Below, piece after piece: positions 40,697-50,149 of a DNA stretch of 64,000 nt. Numbering within the stretch: the stretch's first letter is position 1; every line of letters begins with the position of its first letter. A model generated the notes under the pieces. It saw nothing but the letters and a program-made list of their open reading frames with translations, did not search any database and had not been told where the DNA came from. The translations under genes were made by a program, and so were the position numbers. Origin of the DNA: Actinomycetota bacterium (GTDB taxonomy: Bacteria > Actinomycetota > Actinomycetes > S36-B12 > UBA10799); the NCBI GenBank assembly GCA_020637055.1, contig JACJWR010000003.1:399435-463434 (forward strand), read 5' to 3'.

Positions 40697-41905
40697 TCAA
40701 CGCCGGGCTTCGTTGAAGCGGTCGACGATGGGTTGGACCCACTCCTCCCACGACCTGGTCGCCTCATCCAGCGGGACCCGGACGATATCCCAGGGCACCC
40801 CGATGAAGCCGTTGAAGCCGTAGTAGTAGATCGCCGGCATCATGATCATGGCGATCGTGATCGCCCCGGCAAAGGCTCCCAGATTGCCTGGATCGGGTCC
40901 GGAGCGCACCGGCGACGGGAGGAGGCTGGCGACTTCGCCGTGCTTGATGGTGTGGAGTTGCTCGTGCACGACGAACAGGGCAGCTGCGGTGACCACGCAG
41001 ACGAAAACGCGGGTGCCGTCCAGCGTGGTGATGGTGAACAGGCCCGGCAGGGCGAAGAGCCCTGCGATCACGAACCAGCGGGATCGGCCGGTGAGGGATC
41101 CGACCACGAACAACACGACCAGCCACAGCGCGCCGAACCAGGAATAGAGGCTCAGTGGAAACGCCTCAACGAAACCCTGCAGGCTCTTCGCGATCCACAC
41201 CGGGAACAACAGGGCCCTGGAACCGTCCACCTCATAGTGGGCGAACCACAGGGTCACGCCGATCCAGTTGACCACCGCGATGCCTCCGAAGATCACCGCA
41301 TCGCGGCGTTTCGCCCGGAATCGCGGGGCGCTCGCCACCAGCAGCAGGCAGACCGCCGCGACGATGGACTGTTCCGGATTCGCGCTGGTCGCGATCAGCG
41401 CGCCGATCACCACCACCCACCATCGACGGCCGAGGGCCACCAGCGCGGAGCCGGTGATCAGGAACAGGTCATATCGGCCGATCCCGTACAGCAGCACAGT
41501 CGGCAGCGGGCTGCACGCGAGCACGATCAGGGCCACCCGGTGGCGCGGCGTCGGGCGCGCCAGGATCACGACGGCGGCCGCCACCAGGGCTGCCAGCGTG
41601 AAGATCAGGAAACCGGTGTTCCACGTGTCGACGTCGGCGTCCAAGCCGAGCACCCTGCCCACCAGCAGCGGACCCCACGACGAGGAGAACCAGTTCTCCG
41701 GCTCGGGCAACTGCCGCGCGCCGGCGGCGAAATCCACCGAACCGATGTCGAAGTGGATTCCGTTGCGCACCACGGCCAGGAGCACGGCGAGCAGACCCAG
41801 AATCCAGGGGCGGACATCCAGGACGAATCGCCCGATGGCGCGCACCGGCGTGAGCGCCGAGGCCAGGGTGAGCGGGGGATGTCCCTCCGACAGCGGCGTG
41901 CGCAT
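40697..41905 (-). CDS. polytopic membrane protein of unknown function
   Basis: A 402-residue integral membrane protein with about nine or ten hydrophobic helices. The layout (short cytoplasmic N terminus, a first periplasmic loop with HFDIGSVDFAAGARQLPEP) resembles GT-C-type mannosyltransferases or DUF2079-like proteins, but no DxD/ExD motif is clear enough to assign. It lies 3 bp after the MarR gene, at the end of the map-ppgK-marR operon. Function unknown. Confidence 0.7.
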   Translation of the reverse strand: MRTPLSEGHPPLTLASALTPVRAIGRFVLDVRPWILGLLAVLLAVVRNGIHFDIGSVDFAAGARQLPEPENWFSSSWGPLLVGRVLGLDADVDTWNTGFLIFTLAALVAAAVVILARPTPRHRVALIVLACSPLPTVLLYGIGRYDLFLITGSALVALGRRWWVVVIGALIATSANPEQSIVAAVCLLLVASAPRFRAKRRDAVIFGGIAVVNWIGVTLWFAHYEVDGSRALLFPVWIAKSLQGFVEAFPLSLYSWFGALWLVVLFVVGSLTGRSRWFVIAGLFALPGLFTITTLDGTRVFVCVVTAAALFVVHEQLHTIKHGEVASLLPSPVRSGPDPGNLGAFAGAITIAMIMMPAIYYYGFNGFIGVPWDIVRVPLDEATRSWEEWVQPIVDRFNEARR

Positions 41906-41908
41906 GGC

Positions 41909-42391
41909 CTAGTCGGTTCCAATCGGCGGACTGATGCTGGGCAGGTCGCGGAGCGGTCCGGCGACCTTCTCCGCCAACCGGCCCAACTCGGCGAAGTCGG
42001 TCGGACCGAGGAGATCGACCAGGCGCCTCCGCACACTGGTCACGTGAACCGGTGCGGCTGCCCGGATCAAGTCCCAGCCGGCGTCGGTCAGCAACGCCCA
42101 CTGTCCGCGAGCGTCTTCCGCACATCGCTCGCGGGTCACCCACCCGGCCCGCTCCATCCGGGAGACCTGGTGGGTCAACTTGCTGCGCGAGGCCAAGGTG
42201 GCATGAGCGAGATCCGCCATCCGGACCCGTCCCTCGCCGGACTCGGAAAGGTGCACCAGGATCTCGTATTCGCCCAGTCCGATTCCGAACGCAGCCCGCA
42301 GATCGCGATCTAGGGCCTCCGGCAGGAGTTGGTTCATCGCCAACCAGGCGCGCCATTGCTGCTGTTCGGCGGGGGTCAGCCATTGCGTCAC
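41909..42391 (-). CDS. MarR family transcriptional regulator
   Basis: A 160-residue winged-HTH regulator. The DNA-reading part is GIGLGEYEILVHLSE, VRMADLAHATLASRSKLTHQ (recognition helix) and the wing RMERAGWVTRERCAEDARGQ. The GTG start at 42391 is 2 bp from the ppgK stop. It probably senses a small aromatic or phenolic ligand, as in the family, and may control its own operon or the downstream membrane protein. Confidence 0.9.
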   Translation of the reverse strand: MTQWLTPAEQQQWRAWLAMNQLLPEALDRDLRAAFGIGLGEYEILVHLSESGEGRVRMADLAHATLASRSKLTHQVSRMERAGWVTRERCAEDARGQWALLTDAGWDLIRAAAPVHVTSVRRRLVDLLGPTDFAELGRLAEKVAGPLRDLPSISPPIGTD

Positions 42392-42393
42392 CG

Positions 42394-43179
42394 TTACGAC
42401 TCGTAGTCCATGTCCCAGATCTTGATCCCGCCGAGGATGCCGGCCGTGTTCGGAACGATCGTCGCTTTCGGGCCGAGCAGGGTGGCGGGGTAGTGCTTGG
42501 CGTTGCCGCCGCCGACGTAGATGTGGTCGAAGAACAGGAACTCGTCGAAGGCCGCGATTGCCTTGGTGACCCGCTTGCGCCAGCGCTTGTTGCCGATCCG
42601 CTTGCGTGCTTCGTTGCCGAGTTGGGTGTCGAAGGACTCACCTTGCCGGAACGGGGCGTGGGACAACTCCATGTGCGGCAGCAGGCGGCCGTTGCTGAAG
42701 ACCGCGGTACCGCATCCGGTGCCGAGAGTCATGACGAACTCGAATCCGTGGCCCTGGGCCACCGCGCAGCCCTGCACGTCGGCATCGTTGGCGACCTTGA
42801 CCGGCACCTTGAATGCCTGCGCCAGGGCGCTCGCGAGGTCGAAGCCCTCCCACTGGGATGCCATCTCCGGCACCTCCGGTCCGCCGTAGACCTCGCGGGA
42901 GAACGCCGGCACATGGATCACCCGGCCGTTGCGCACCAGTCCAGGGAAACCCACCGTGACGCGGTGGTACTCGGGCAGGTCCTTCGCGAGTTCGAGCAAC
43001 TTCTCGACCAGCAACTGCGGTGGGCACGGGTACGGCGTTGGGATTCGCACCCGGTCGGTGGTCATGGTGCCGTTGACGTCGAGGACCGACGCCTTGAGGC
43101 CGCTGCCGCCGACGTCGATGCTGAGGGTCTTGACGTCGACCGGCCAGGTGGTCTGGGTGTCGGATGCGGGCTTGGCCAC
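42394..43179 (-). CDS. ppgK: polyphosphate glucokinase
   Basis: A 261-residue ROK-type kinase that phosphorylates glucose using polyphosphate (and ATP). Motifs: LSIDVGGSGLKASVLD (phosphate-binding), VGFPGLVRNGRVIHVP, VANDADVQGCAVAQG with the catalytic Asp, MTLGTGCGTAVF and YVGGGNAKHY. GTG 43179 has AGGAG upstream at good spacing; the frame also opens at 43212. PpgK is characteristic of Actinobacteria. It lies between map and marR on the minus strand. Confidence 0.93.
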   Translation of the reverse strand: MAKPASDTQTTWPVDVKTLSIDVGGSGLKASVLDVNGTMTTDRVRIPTPYPCPPQLLVEKLLELAKDLPEYHRVTVGFPGLVRNGRVIHVPAFSREVYGGPEVPEMASQWEGFDLASALAQAFKVPVKVANDADVQGCAVAQGHGFEFVMTLGTGCGTAVFSNGRLLPHMELSHAPFRQGESFDTQLGNEARKRIGNKRWRKRVTKAIAAFDEFLFFDHIYVGGGNAKHYPATLLGPKATIVPNTAGILGGIKIWDMDYES

Positions 43180-43232
43180 TGTCGTCTCCTGTTCGTCGGC
43201 CGTCGGTGGCACATCCGCCGGCGCTTGCTGGG

Positions 43233-44087
43233 TCAGGCCGGCGTCGGCAGAGTGAGGATCTCCGCCCCGCCGTCGGTCACGAGGATCGTGTGTTCGAACT
43301 GGGCCGAGCGCCGCCGGTCGGCGGTCACCACGGTCCAGTTGTCATCCCAGATCTCGTAGTCGATGGTGCCTAGCGTGAGCATAGGCTCAATCGTGAAAGT
43401 CATGCCGGATTCCAGCACGATGGGCAGGTCCGGATCGTCGTAGTGGGGCACGACCAACCCGGAATGGAAGTCCCGGCCGATGCCGTGGCCGGTGAAATCC
43501 CGGACCACCCCGTAGCCGAAACGTTTGGCATACGACTCGATCACCCGACCGACCACGTTGAGCTTTCGCCCGGGGGCGACCGCCTTGATGGCCCGCCGCA
43601 GCGACTCGGCGGTGCGTTCGACCAGCAGCCGCGACTCCTCATCCACATCCCCGGACAGGAAGGTGGCGTTGGTGTCGCCGTGGACACCGCCGATGTACGC
43701 GGTGATGTCGATGTTGACGATGTCGCCGTCGGCGATGACCGTGCTGTCGGGAATGCCGTGGCAGATGACCTCGTTCAGCGACGTGCACATGGACTTCGGG
43801 TATCCCCGGTATCCCAGCGTCGAGGGATAGGCGCCGTGGTCGAGCAGGAATTCGTGGCCGATCCGGTCCAGTTCGTCGGTCGTCACCCCGGGCGCGACGT
43901 GGCTTCCCGCGAGGGCGAGTGCATCGGCGGCGATGTGCCCGGCGATGCGCATCTTCTCGATGGTCTCGGCGTCCTTGACGTCGGGGTCGCCGGTGCGGGT
44001 GGGAGCGGGTTGATCCACATAGCTCGGGCGGGCGATGGTGGCGGGTACGGGCAACCGAGGCGAAACCACACCGGGTGAGAGGGCCAT
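43233..44087 (-). CDS. map: methionine aminopeptidase, type I
   Basis: A 284-residue pita-bread metalloprotease removing N-terminal Met. Ligands: Asp in [14 protein letters not shown] and [10 protein letters not shown], His in [11 protein letters not shown], Glu in TFTIEPML and Glu in [10 protein letters not shown]. The N-terminal extension of about 35 residues ([16 protein letters not shown]) carries the SH3-binding-like PARPxY motif known from the longer actinobacterial MetAP. Confidence 0.95.
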   Translation of the reverse strand: MALSPGVVSPRLPVPATIARPSYVDQPAPTRTGDPDVKDAETIEKMRIAGHIAADALALAGSHVAPGVTTDELDRIGHEFLLDHGAYPSTLGYRGYPKSMCTSLNEVICHGIPDSTVIADGDIVNIDITAYIGGVHGDTNATFLSGDVDEESRLLVERTAESLRRAIKAVAPGRKLNVVGRVIESYAKRFGYGVVRDFTGHGIGRDFHSGLVVPHYDDPDLPIVLESGMTFTIEPMLTLGTIDYEIWDDNWTVVTADRRRSAQFEHTILVTDGGAEILTLPTPA

Positions 44088-44155
44088 GGCACGCAGTCTA
44101 TGGGCGGTGCGGCGCTAGGGTGGCTCTAGACGTCCAACAGACAGGAGGGATGGCC

Positions 44156-44368
44156 GTGTCCGACTCACGGAGTATGGAAGAGGAACTGCTCGACCCCCGA
44201 CCGAAGTGGTACTACCTGCTCCTCAAAGGTACGGTCACATCGGATCCCGGTCCGGATCGGATGGGTCCCTACGACACCAAAGAAGAGGCCGAACACGCTC
44301 TGGAGATCGCCCGCCAGCGCAATGACGAGTGGGAAGAGCAGGACGACGAGTGGAACGGCAAGAAGTAG
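44156..44368 (+). CDS. small acidic SPOR-like protein
   Basis: A 70-residue protein. KWYYLLLKGTVTSDPG followed by MGPYDTKEEAEHALEIARQR looks like one SPOR-type beta-alpha unit, and the end is strongly acidic (NDEWEEQDDEWNG). AGGAGG (44143-44148) fits GTG 44156 better than ATG 44150. It is common next to map or npdG in Actinobacteria but has no assigned function. Its 3' end overlaps the next gene. Confidence 0.7.
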   Translation: MSDSRSMEEELLDPRPKWYYLLLKGTVTSDPGPDRMGPYDTKEEAEHALEIARQRNDEWEEQDDEWNGKK

Positions 44369-45096
44369 CAGGCGCAGCCGGCGGTGGTACGCCGCGTGAC
44401 CCGTGGGACTTGCCCGACGTCTCCGAACTCACCATCGGGGTGCTCGGCGGCACCGGCGAACAAGGCCGCGGCCTGGCACTGCGCTGGGCGGTCGCCGGAC
44501 AGCGGGTGATCATCGGGTCACGGCAGAGCGCTCGGGCCCAGACCGCCGCGTCCGAACTCCGAACCGCGGCTTCACCCCGCGGAACATCCGTGGTGGGGAT
44601 GTCCAACGAGGAGTGCGCAGCCAGCGCCGACGTGGTCCTGGTGGCGGTGCCGTGGTCGAGCCATGCCGAGACGCTGGCGGCGCTCGAGGGCCAACTCCGC
44701 GGCAAGATCTTGATCGACTGTGTCAACCCGCTGGGATTCGACAAGCAAGGGGCCTTCGCGCTGGCGGTGCCGGAGGGCTCGGCTGCCGAACAGGCCGCTG
44801 GGCTGCTGCCCGACACCACCGTGGTCGCGGCCTTCCACCACGTCTCCGCGAAGGTACTGGCGGATCTTTCGATCGCCGAGGTCCCCTCGGACGTGCTGGT
44901 GTTGGGGGACGATCGGGCCGCGACCGACACGGTGCAGGCGCTCGCAGCCCTGATCCCGAGTATGCGCGGGGTGTACGCCGGCAGGTTGCGCAACGCCGGT
45001 CAGGTGGAGGGTCTCACCGCCAACCTGATCGCGATCAACCGCCGCTACCGGGCCCACTCGTCGGTCGCGGTCACCGGCGTGCCGGCACCCCGGTGA
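44350..45096 (+). CDS. npdG: NADPH-dependent F420 reductase
   Basis: About 248 residues. A Rossmann fold with TIGVLGGTGEQGRGLALRWA, then VIIGSRQSARAQ (the SR that selects NADP). Later CVNPLGFDKQGAF and VAAFHHVSAKVLADL fit F420:NADP oxidoreductases. It transfers hydride between F420H2 and NADP+, implying that the organism makes coenzyme F420. The start is uncertain; GTG 44350 overlaps the upstream gene, and in-frame GTG 44329 is an alternative. Confidence 0.88.
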   Translation: MERQEVAGAAGGGTPRDPWDLPDVSELTIGVLGGTGEQGRGLALRWAVAGQRVIIGSRQSARAQTAASELRTAASPRGTSVVGMSNEECAASADVVLVAVPWSSHAETLAALEGQLRGKILIDCVNPLGFDKQGAFALAVPEGSAAEQAAGLLPDTTVVAAFHHVSAKVLADLSIAEVPSDVLVLGDDRAATDTVQALAALIPSMRGVYAGRLRNAGQVEGLTANLIAINRRYRAHSSVAVTGVPAPR

Positions 45097-45109
45097 CCGC
45101 GACGAACGA

Positions 45110-46078
45110 CTAGCGGAACGTGACCTCGGCCGCGTCGGTGGTGATTCTCGTTCCCTTGCGTCCAGCCATGATTTCCGGCAGGTCGTCCAGCGCCCCGATG
45201 ACCGCCGCCTTGCCGGGGTTCCGGCGGGCGAATTCGGCGGCGGCCTCTACCTTCGGCCCCATCGATCCAGCAGGGAAGTCGTACTCCGAGATCGCCTCTG
45301 GCGAAGCCTCGGCAATCGCCCGCTGATCAGGCGTGCCCCAGTCGAGGTAGACGGCGTCGGCGTCGGTGGCGATCACCAGCAGATCGGCCTCGAGATCCTG
45401 CGCCAAAACGGCCGATGAGCGATCTTTGTCGATCACCGCCTCGACCCCGACGAGGTGCTTCGGGTTGAAGTCCCAGGGACCTTCGAGTTCGGTTTCACTC
45501 GGCAGGTACATCGTCGGGATGCCGCCGCCTCCGGTGCACACCACAACCGCCCCGAGTTCCAGCAGTGCCTTGATCGGGCGGATCTCGAAGATGCGCTTCG
45601 GCACCGGTGAGGGCACCACGCGCCGCCACGCGTCGCCGTCCTGCTTGACCGTCCAGCCCTTGTCGACGGCCAGTCGTTTGGCGTCCTCTTCCGAGTAGAC
45701 CGGGCCGACGAACTTGGTGGGGTCGGCCATTGCCGGATCGTCGGCGTCCACCTCGGTCATGGTGAGGATGGTGGCGATGGGCTTCTCGAAGGGGAGGTAG
45801 TTGCCGAGTTCCTGCTCGATGAAGTAGCCGATCATGCCCTCGGTCTGTGCCCCCAGCACGTCGAACGGATAGGTCGACGCCTCGTCATAGGACGAAGCCT
45901 GTAGGGAGAGCAAGCCCACCTGGGGGCCGTTGCCGTGGGAGATCACCAACTCGTGTTCCATGGCCACCGGGCTCAGCGCCCGGCAGGCCGTGCGCACGTT
46001 GTCGCGCTGGTTCTCCACCGTCATTGGCTCGCCGCGCTTCTGCAGCGCGTTGCCGCCAAGGGCTACTACCACCCGCAT
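45110..46078 (-). CDS. arcC: carbamate kinase
   Basis: A 322-residue amino-acid kinase family enzyme making ATP from carbamoyl phosphate and ADP. Motifs: [46 protein letters not shown] and [19 protein letters not shown], then [19 protein letters not shown] 46078 follows GAGGAG by 5 bases. No arginine deiminase or ornithine carbamoyltransferase gene is adjacent, so the source of carbamoyl phosphate is unclear (purine or agmatine breakdown are options). Confidence 0.94.
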   Translation of the reverse strand: MRVVVALGGNALQKRGEPMTVENQRDNVRTACRALSPVAMEHELVISHGNGPQVGLLSLQASSYDEASTYPFDVLGAQTEGMIGYFIEQELGNYLPFEKPIATILTMTEVDADDPAMADPTKFVGPVYSEEDAKRLAVDKGWTVKQDGDAWRRVVPSPVPKRIFEIRPIKALLELGAVVVCTGGGGIPTMYLPSETELEGPWDFNPKHLVGVEAVIDKDRSSAVLAQDLEADLLVIATDADAVYLDWGTPDQRAIAEASPEAISEYDFPAGSMGPKVEAAAEFARRNPGKAAVIGALDDLPEIMAGRKGTRITTDAAEVTFR

Positions 46079-46196
46079 TGTGACTCCTCTACTTGTCGGC
46101 TGTGAGGAGAGCGTGGCAGGTGGAGTCGGTTCGATGCATCCCGAACAGGGCCAACCGGGGGTGAACCCTGGTCGACCCGCCGGTTTCCCTCGGCGG

Positions 46197-47030
46197 TCAG
46201 TCGTACTGGTGGTCGGCGTCCGGGTAACTGCCGTCGACGACCTCGCCTGCCCACTGCTTGACCGCGTCACCCAGCGTCGCGCGCAGGTCGGCGTACTGCT
46301 TGACGAATTTGGCCGGCCGACCCGGGGTGAGCCCGGCGAGATCCTGCCACACCAGCACCTGCGCGTCGGTGTGACGACCGGCACCGATTCCGACCGTCGG
46401 GATCGCCAGGGATCGAGTGACCGATTCGGCGAGGTCGTGCGGCACTACCTCGAGGACCACCGCAAAGGCTCCGGCGACCTCGAGGTTCTTCGCATCGCGG
46501 AGCAGGATCTGGCCGGCTTCGCCGCGACCTTGCACCCGATAGCCGCCGAGCCCATGCACCGACTGCGGTGTGAGGCCGAGGTGTCCCATGACCGGTATGC
46601 CTGCCGCCACCAGCGCCTCGACCTGCGGCAGGACCCGTTCGCCACCTTCGAGCTTCACTGCGTGGGCGCCTGCCTCCTTCATGAAACGGGTGGCGGTGGC
46701 GAGGGCTTGCGCCGGCCCCTCCTGGTAGGAGCCGAACGGTAGGTCTGCCACGACCATCGCCCGGGAACTTCCGCGGACCACGGCCCGGGTCAGCGGAATC
46801 AGATCATCGACGGTGATCGGAATTGTGGAGTCGTAGCCATAGACGACCATGGCGGCGGAGTCTCCGACCAGCATCACGGGAATGCCGGCCTCATCGAAGA
46901 GTCCGGCGGTTATGGCGTCGTAGGAAGTGATCATGGGCCATTTGTCGCCGACGTCTTTTGCGGCGGCGAGGTCCCGCACGGTGACTCGGCGGGTGGGGCC
47001 GGCAGGGGACCCGTACAAGCGAGTAGTCAT
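46197..47030 (-). CDS. panB: 3-methyl-2-oxobutanoate hydroxymethyltransferase
   Basis: A 277-residue enzyme making ketopantoate for pantothenate and CoA. Motifs: [37 protein letters not shown] with metal-binding Asp, [23 protein letters not shown], and [23 protein letters not shown] 47030 has GGAGA six bases upstream; ATG 47036 is in frame. Confidence 0.95.
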   Translation of the reverse strand: MTTRLYGSPAGPTRRVTVRDLAAAKDVGDKWPMITSYDAITAGLFDEAGIPVMLVGDSAAMVVYGYDSTIPITVDDLIPLTRAVVRGSSRAMVVADLPFGSYQEGPAQALATATRFMKEAGAHAVKLEGGERVLPQVEALVAAGIPVMGHLGLTPQSVHGLGGYRVQGRGEAGQILLRDAKNLEVAGAFAVVLEVVPHDLAESVTRSLAIPTVGIGAGRHTDAQVLVWQDLAGLTPGRPAKFVKQYADLRATLGDAVKQWAGEVVDGSYPDADHQYD

Positions 47031-47124
47031 CGCCATTCTCCAATCTCGAGGCTCCAGATGGAGTCCCCGGACCCCTGAATGATCGCATGCGCCCGGCGTC
47101 CGGGCAAGGTTCGGGTGGGCGGCG

Positions 47125-48318
47125 TTAGCCGACCGCCACCCGATTACGTCCAGAGTGTTTGGCGGTGTAGAGCGCCGAATCAGCCCGGCGCAGCAGCTCG
47201 GTGGTGTCGGCCGGCGGAACGCTGGTCGTGGCCACACCCACACTGACGGTGACCGCTCGATCGATCTCGAAGTCGTGTCGGGCGACACGTTCGCGCAGGG
47301 CCTCGGCGTAGTCGCGGGCCGCCCCATGATCGGTGTCGGGGAGGATCACGACAAATTCTTCACCGCCCCAACGCCCGACCGCGCCGTCGGTCCCGGCGTC
47401 GGTGCGAAGTGTCGAGGCCACCGTGCGGAGAACGGCGTCGCCGGCGGGGTGGCCGAAGTCGTCGTTGATGCTCTTGAAGTGGTCCACATCGACCATCAGA
47501 ATCGAGAGCGGAAGGTGCTGCGGCCGGTTGGGATCGGCGTATTCGGCGAGTATCGAATCGATCTGAAGGCGGTTCCCGAGGCCGGTGAGGGCGTCGGTCG
47601 TCGAGAGGATCCGCAGGCGTTCGTTGGCGCGGGTGACGCGATCGCGTTCGGTGCGTAGACGGTCCTGGATGCGCGCGCTGACCACCAGCGCGAGCATGGC
47701 ACCGAGCCAGGTGTTGAGGATCAGGTCCAAGTAGTAGGGGATGGCGGAGGAGTTGAGCATCGGCGAGCCAGCGGAGAGCAGTAGCCAGATCAGCGCCGTG
47801 ATGGCTCGGGTTGCATACACGACGGCGACGGCCCAGAAGAGCCCGGCGGTGACCCGGGCCACCAGGGGCGGGAGTTCTGCCCGGTTCGCCGAGAAGATCC
47901 ACGCACTGGCAGCCGGAAATACCGTGAGGGCCGCGCTGGTCAGCAGGATCTCGCTGGTGCCTTGTCGCAGGATGCCCTCGAGTAGCACCCCGGCCAGGAA
48001 CACGACGCCGGCGACGAGGTAGACGTAGCGGCGTCCCTTGGGGAGGCCGAGCAGCCGTCTACTGGCGATGTAGACCCATCCGAATCCGAGCACCGCGATG
48101 GCATTCGCAATGACCACCATGTACGTGTTTCCGTCAGGGCCGCGAAGAGCCGTCACCAGGGACGCGGCTCCGATGGCCACCGCACCCGCCGCCCAGTACC
48201 GCAGGCTCACCCGCTCGGCGGGGTCCAAGATGGTCATCAGCATCAGCGGCACCAATGCGAAGACCAGCGCCGACAGACTCGCCGCCAGCGCGATGGTCTG
48301 GACGTCGACGAAACTCAT
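47125..48318 (-). CDS. membrane-bound diguanylate cyclase
   Basis: A 397-residue protein. Six or so N-terminal membrane helices (about 1-215) are followed by a short coil and a full GGDEF domain: TTDALTGLGNRLQIDSI, MVDVDHFKSINDDFGHPAGD, GRWGGEEFVVILPD and RADSALYTAKHSGRNRV. The GGEEF active site is intact; I see no clear RxxD inhibitory site before it. It should make c-di-GMP in response to a membrane-sensed signal. Its start overlaps the nadE stop (ATGA), so the two are coupled. Confidence 0.9.
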   Translation of the reverse strand: MSFVDVQTIALAASLSALVFALVPLMLMTILDPAERVSLRYWAAGAVAIGAASLVTALRGPDGNTYMVVIANAIAVLGFGWVYIASRRLLGLPKGRRYVYLVAGVVFLAGVLLEGILRQGTSEILLTSAALTVFPAASAWIFSANRAELPPLVARVTAGLFWAVAVVYATRAITALIWLLLSAGSPMLNSSAIPYYLDLILNTWLGAMLALVVSARIQDRLRTERDRVTRANERLRILSTTDALTGLGNRLQIDSILAEYADPNRPQHLPLSILMVDVDHFKSINDDFGHPAGDAVLRTVASTLRTDAGTDGAVGRWGGEEFVVILPDTDHGAARDYAEALRERVARHDFEIDRAVTVSVGVATTSVPPADTTELLRRADSALYTAKHSGRNRVAVG

Positions 48319-50093
48319 CCCGGAGGCCCGGTGACCTTCTCCCGCCAACGGTTGGTCACCGGAAGGCGGCGGTCCCGACCGAACGCCTTGTAGGTGATCT
48401 TGGTGCCGGGCGGGTACTGCCGACGTTTGTATTCGGCGGCGTCGATCATGCGGACCACACGATGCACGAGTTCGGCATCGAATCCGCGGTCCACCAGCTC
48501 GCCAGCGCCGAGATCCTGCTCCACATACGCATCGAGCAAGGCGTCGAGCAGGGCGTAGTCGGGGAGGGAATCGCTGTCGCGCTGATCTGGCCGCAACTCG
48601 GCCGAGGGCTCCTTCTCGATCGAGTTCACCGGGATCGGTGGCAGTCGGCCGGCTTCGGCGGCCGAGCTGTTGCGCCATCGGGAGAGTTCCCAGACCAGCG
48701 ACTTCGGGACGTCCTTGATTGGCGCGAATCCGCCCACCGCATCGCCGTAAATGGTCGAGTACCCCACCGCGATCTCGCTCTTGTTTCCCGTGGCCAACAC
48801 CAGAGGCCCCTCCCCGTTGGAGATCCCCATGAGTGTCACACCGCGGATGCGGGCCTGCAAGTTCTCCTCCGCCAAACCCGTGAAGTGCAGCGAGTCCTGG
48901 AACGCATCGACCATCGGGGCGATCGGCACAGTGCGGAATTTCAGCCCGGTCCGTCGTGCCAACTCCGCGGCATCGTCCCGTGAATGCTGAGACGAGTATG
49001 TGCTCGGCATCGATACGCCGATCACGTTCTCGGGTCCGACCGCATCACAGGCGATCGCGGCCACCAGGGCCGAATCGATCCCACCGGACAGACCCAGCGC
49101 AACGGTGCTGAACCCGTTCTTGCGCACGTAGTCGCCGAGTCCGGTCACCAGCGCCTCGTAGACCTCGGCCGGGTCCGGGAGTTCGGGCGCGATGCTGGCC
49201 GGGGCGAGCGGGGGCTTGGCTGTGGCAGTCGGAGGCGCCGGAATGACCAGGGTGGGAGTCCGGGCCTCGTTGGCGACGGGCAGTTCCAGATCGACCACCA
49301 AGGTTTCCTCGACGAACTCGTGTGCCCGGGCGAGGACGTGGCCCGCCGGCGTGACGACCATCGAATCACCGTCGAAAACCAATTCATCCTGACCGCCGAC
49401 CATGTTCACGTAGGCGAGGACACACTCGGCTTCGGCGGCTCGACGTTGGCACAACTCGAGGCGGGCATCGTCCTTGGAGCGTTCGTACGGCGAGCCGTTG
49501 ATCACGAGGAGCAGGCCGGCGTCGGCATCCCGCACGCGTGCGACCGGGCCGCCGGGCTGCCACAGGTCCTCGCAGATGGCGAGTGCAACATCAACCCCTC
49601 GCACCCGCATGACCAGGGATTCTTGGCCCGGCACGAAGTAGCGGTACTCGTCGAACACGCCGTAGTTCGGCAGGTGGTGTTTGGCGTAGACGCCCGCCAC
49701 CCTTCCACGGTGCAGGACCGCGGCTGCGTTCCGTGGGGCGCCGTGCGGCCTACCCAGTTCCCGCGTGCGATGCCCCTCGGTGTCGAGGAAGCCCACTACC
49801 GCGGGAATCTCACCGACACCGTCGGCGTCGAGGTCGCGGGCCAGTCGCTCGAGGGCTGCAACGCTGGCGCGTTGGAACGACTCCCGCAGCGCGAGGTCTT
49901 CGATCGGGTATCCGGTCAGCACCATCTCCGGGAACGCCACCAGGTCGGCACCCGCCCGTGCCGCGGTGGCGGCGTAGCGCCGGATCAAGTCCGCGTTGCC
50001 CGCGAGGTCGCCGACCGTCGGATTCACCTGTGCCAGCGCCAGGCGGAACCCTACGGTTGCGGATTCCGGAGAAGTTCCACCACCAGATGACAT
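48315..50093 (-). CDS. nadE: glutamine-dependent NAD+ synthetase
   Basis: A 592-residue two-domain enzyme. The N-terminal glutaminase (CN-hydrolase fold) has Glu in FPEMVLTGYPIEDL, Lys in AKHHLPNYGVFDEYRYF and Cys in ICEDLWQPGG. The C-terminal synthetase has the PP-loop LGLSGGIDSALVAAI and later ATGNKSEIAVGYSTIYGD. It amidates deamido-NAD+ using glutamine. ATG 50093 is chosen because similarity starts there; no strong ribosome site is seen. It is divergent from glnA2. Confidence 0.95.
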   Translation of the reverse strand: MSSGGGTSPESATVGFRLALAQVNPTVGDLAGNADLIRRYAATAARAGADLVAFPEMVLTGYPIEDLALRESFQRASVAALERLARDLDADGVGEIPAVVGFLDTEGHRTRELGRPHGAPRNAAAVLHRGRVAGVYAKHHLPNYGVFDEYRYFVPGQESLVMRVRGVDVALAICEDLWQPGGPVARVRDADAGLLLVINGSPYERSKDDARLELCQRRAAEAECVLAYVNMVGGQDELVFDGDSMVVTPAGHVLARAHEFVEETLVVDLELPVANEARTPTLVIPAPPTATAKPPLAPASIAPELPDPAEVYEALVTGLGDYVRKNGFSTVALGLSGGIDSALVAAIACDAVGPENVIGVSMPSTYSSQHSRDDAAELARRTGLKFRTVPIAPMVDAFQDSLHFTGLAEENLQARIRGVTLMGISNGEGPLVLATGNKSEIAVGYSTIYGDAVGGFAPIKDVPKSLVWELSRWRNSSAAEAGRLPPIPVNSIEKEPSAELRPDQRDSDSLPDYALLDALLDAYVEQDLGAGELVDRGFDAELVHRVVRMIDAAEYKRRQYPPGTKITYKAFGRDRRLPVTNRWREKVTGPPG

Positions 50094-50149
50094 AGCGCAA
50101 GTGTGGCAGCGGCGGCACACGGAAGGAGTCGCGGTGGCAGGCTAGGGCC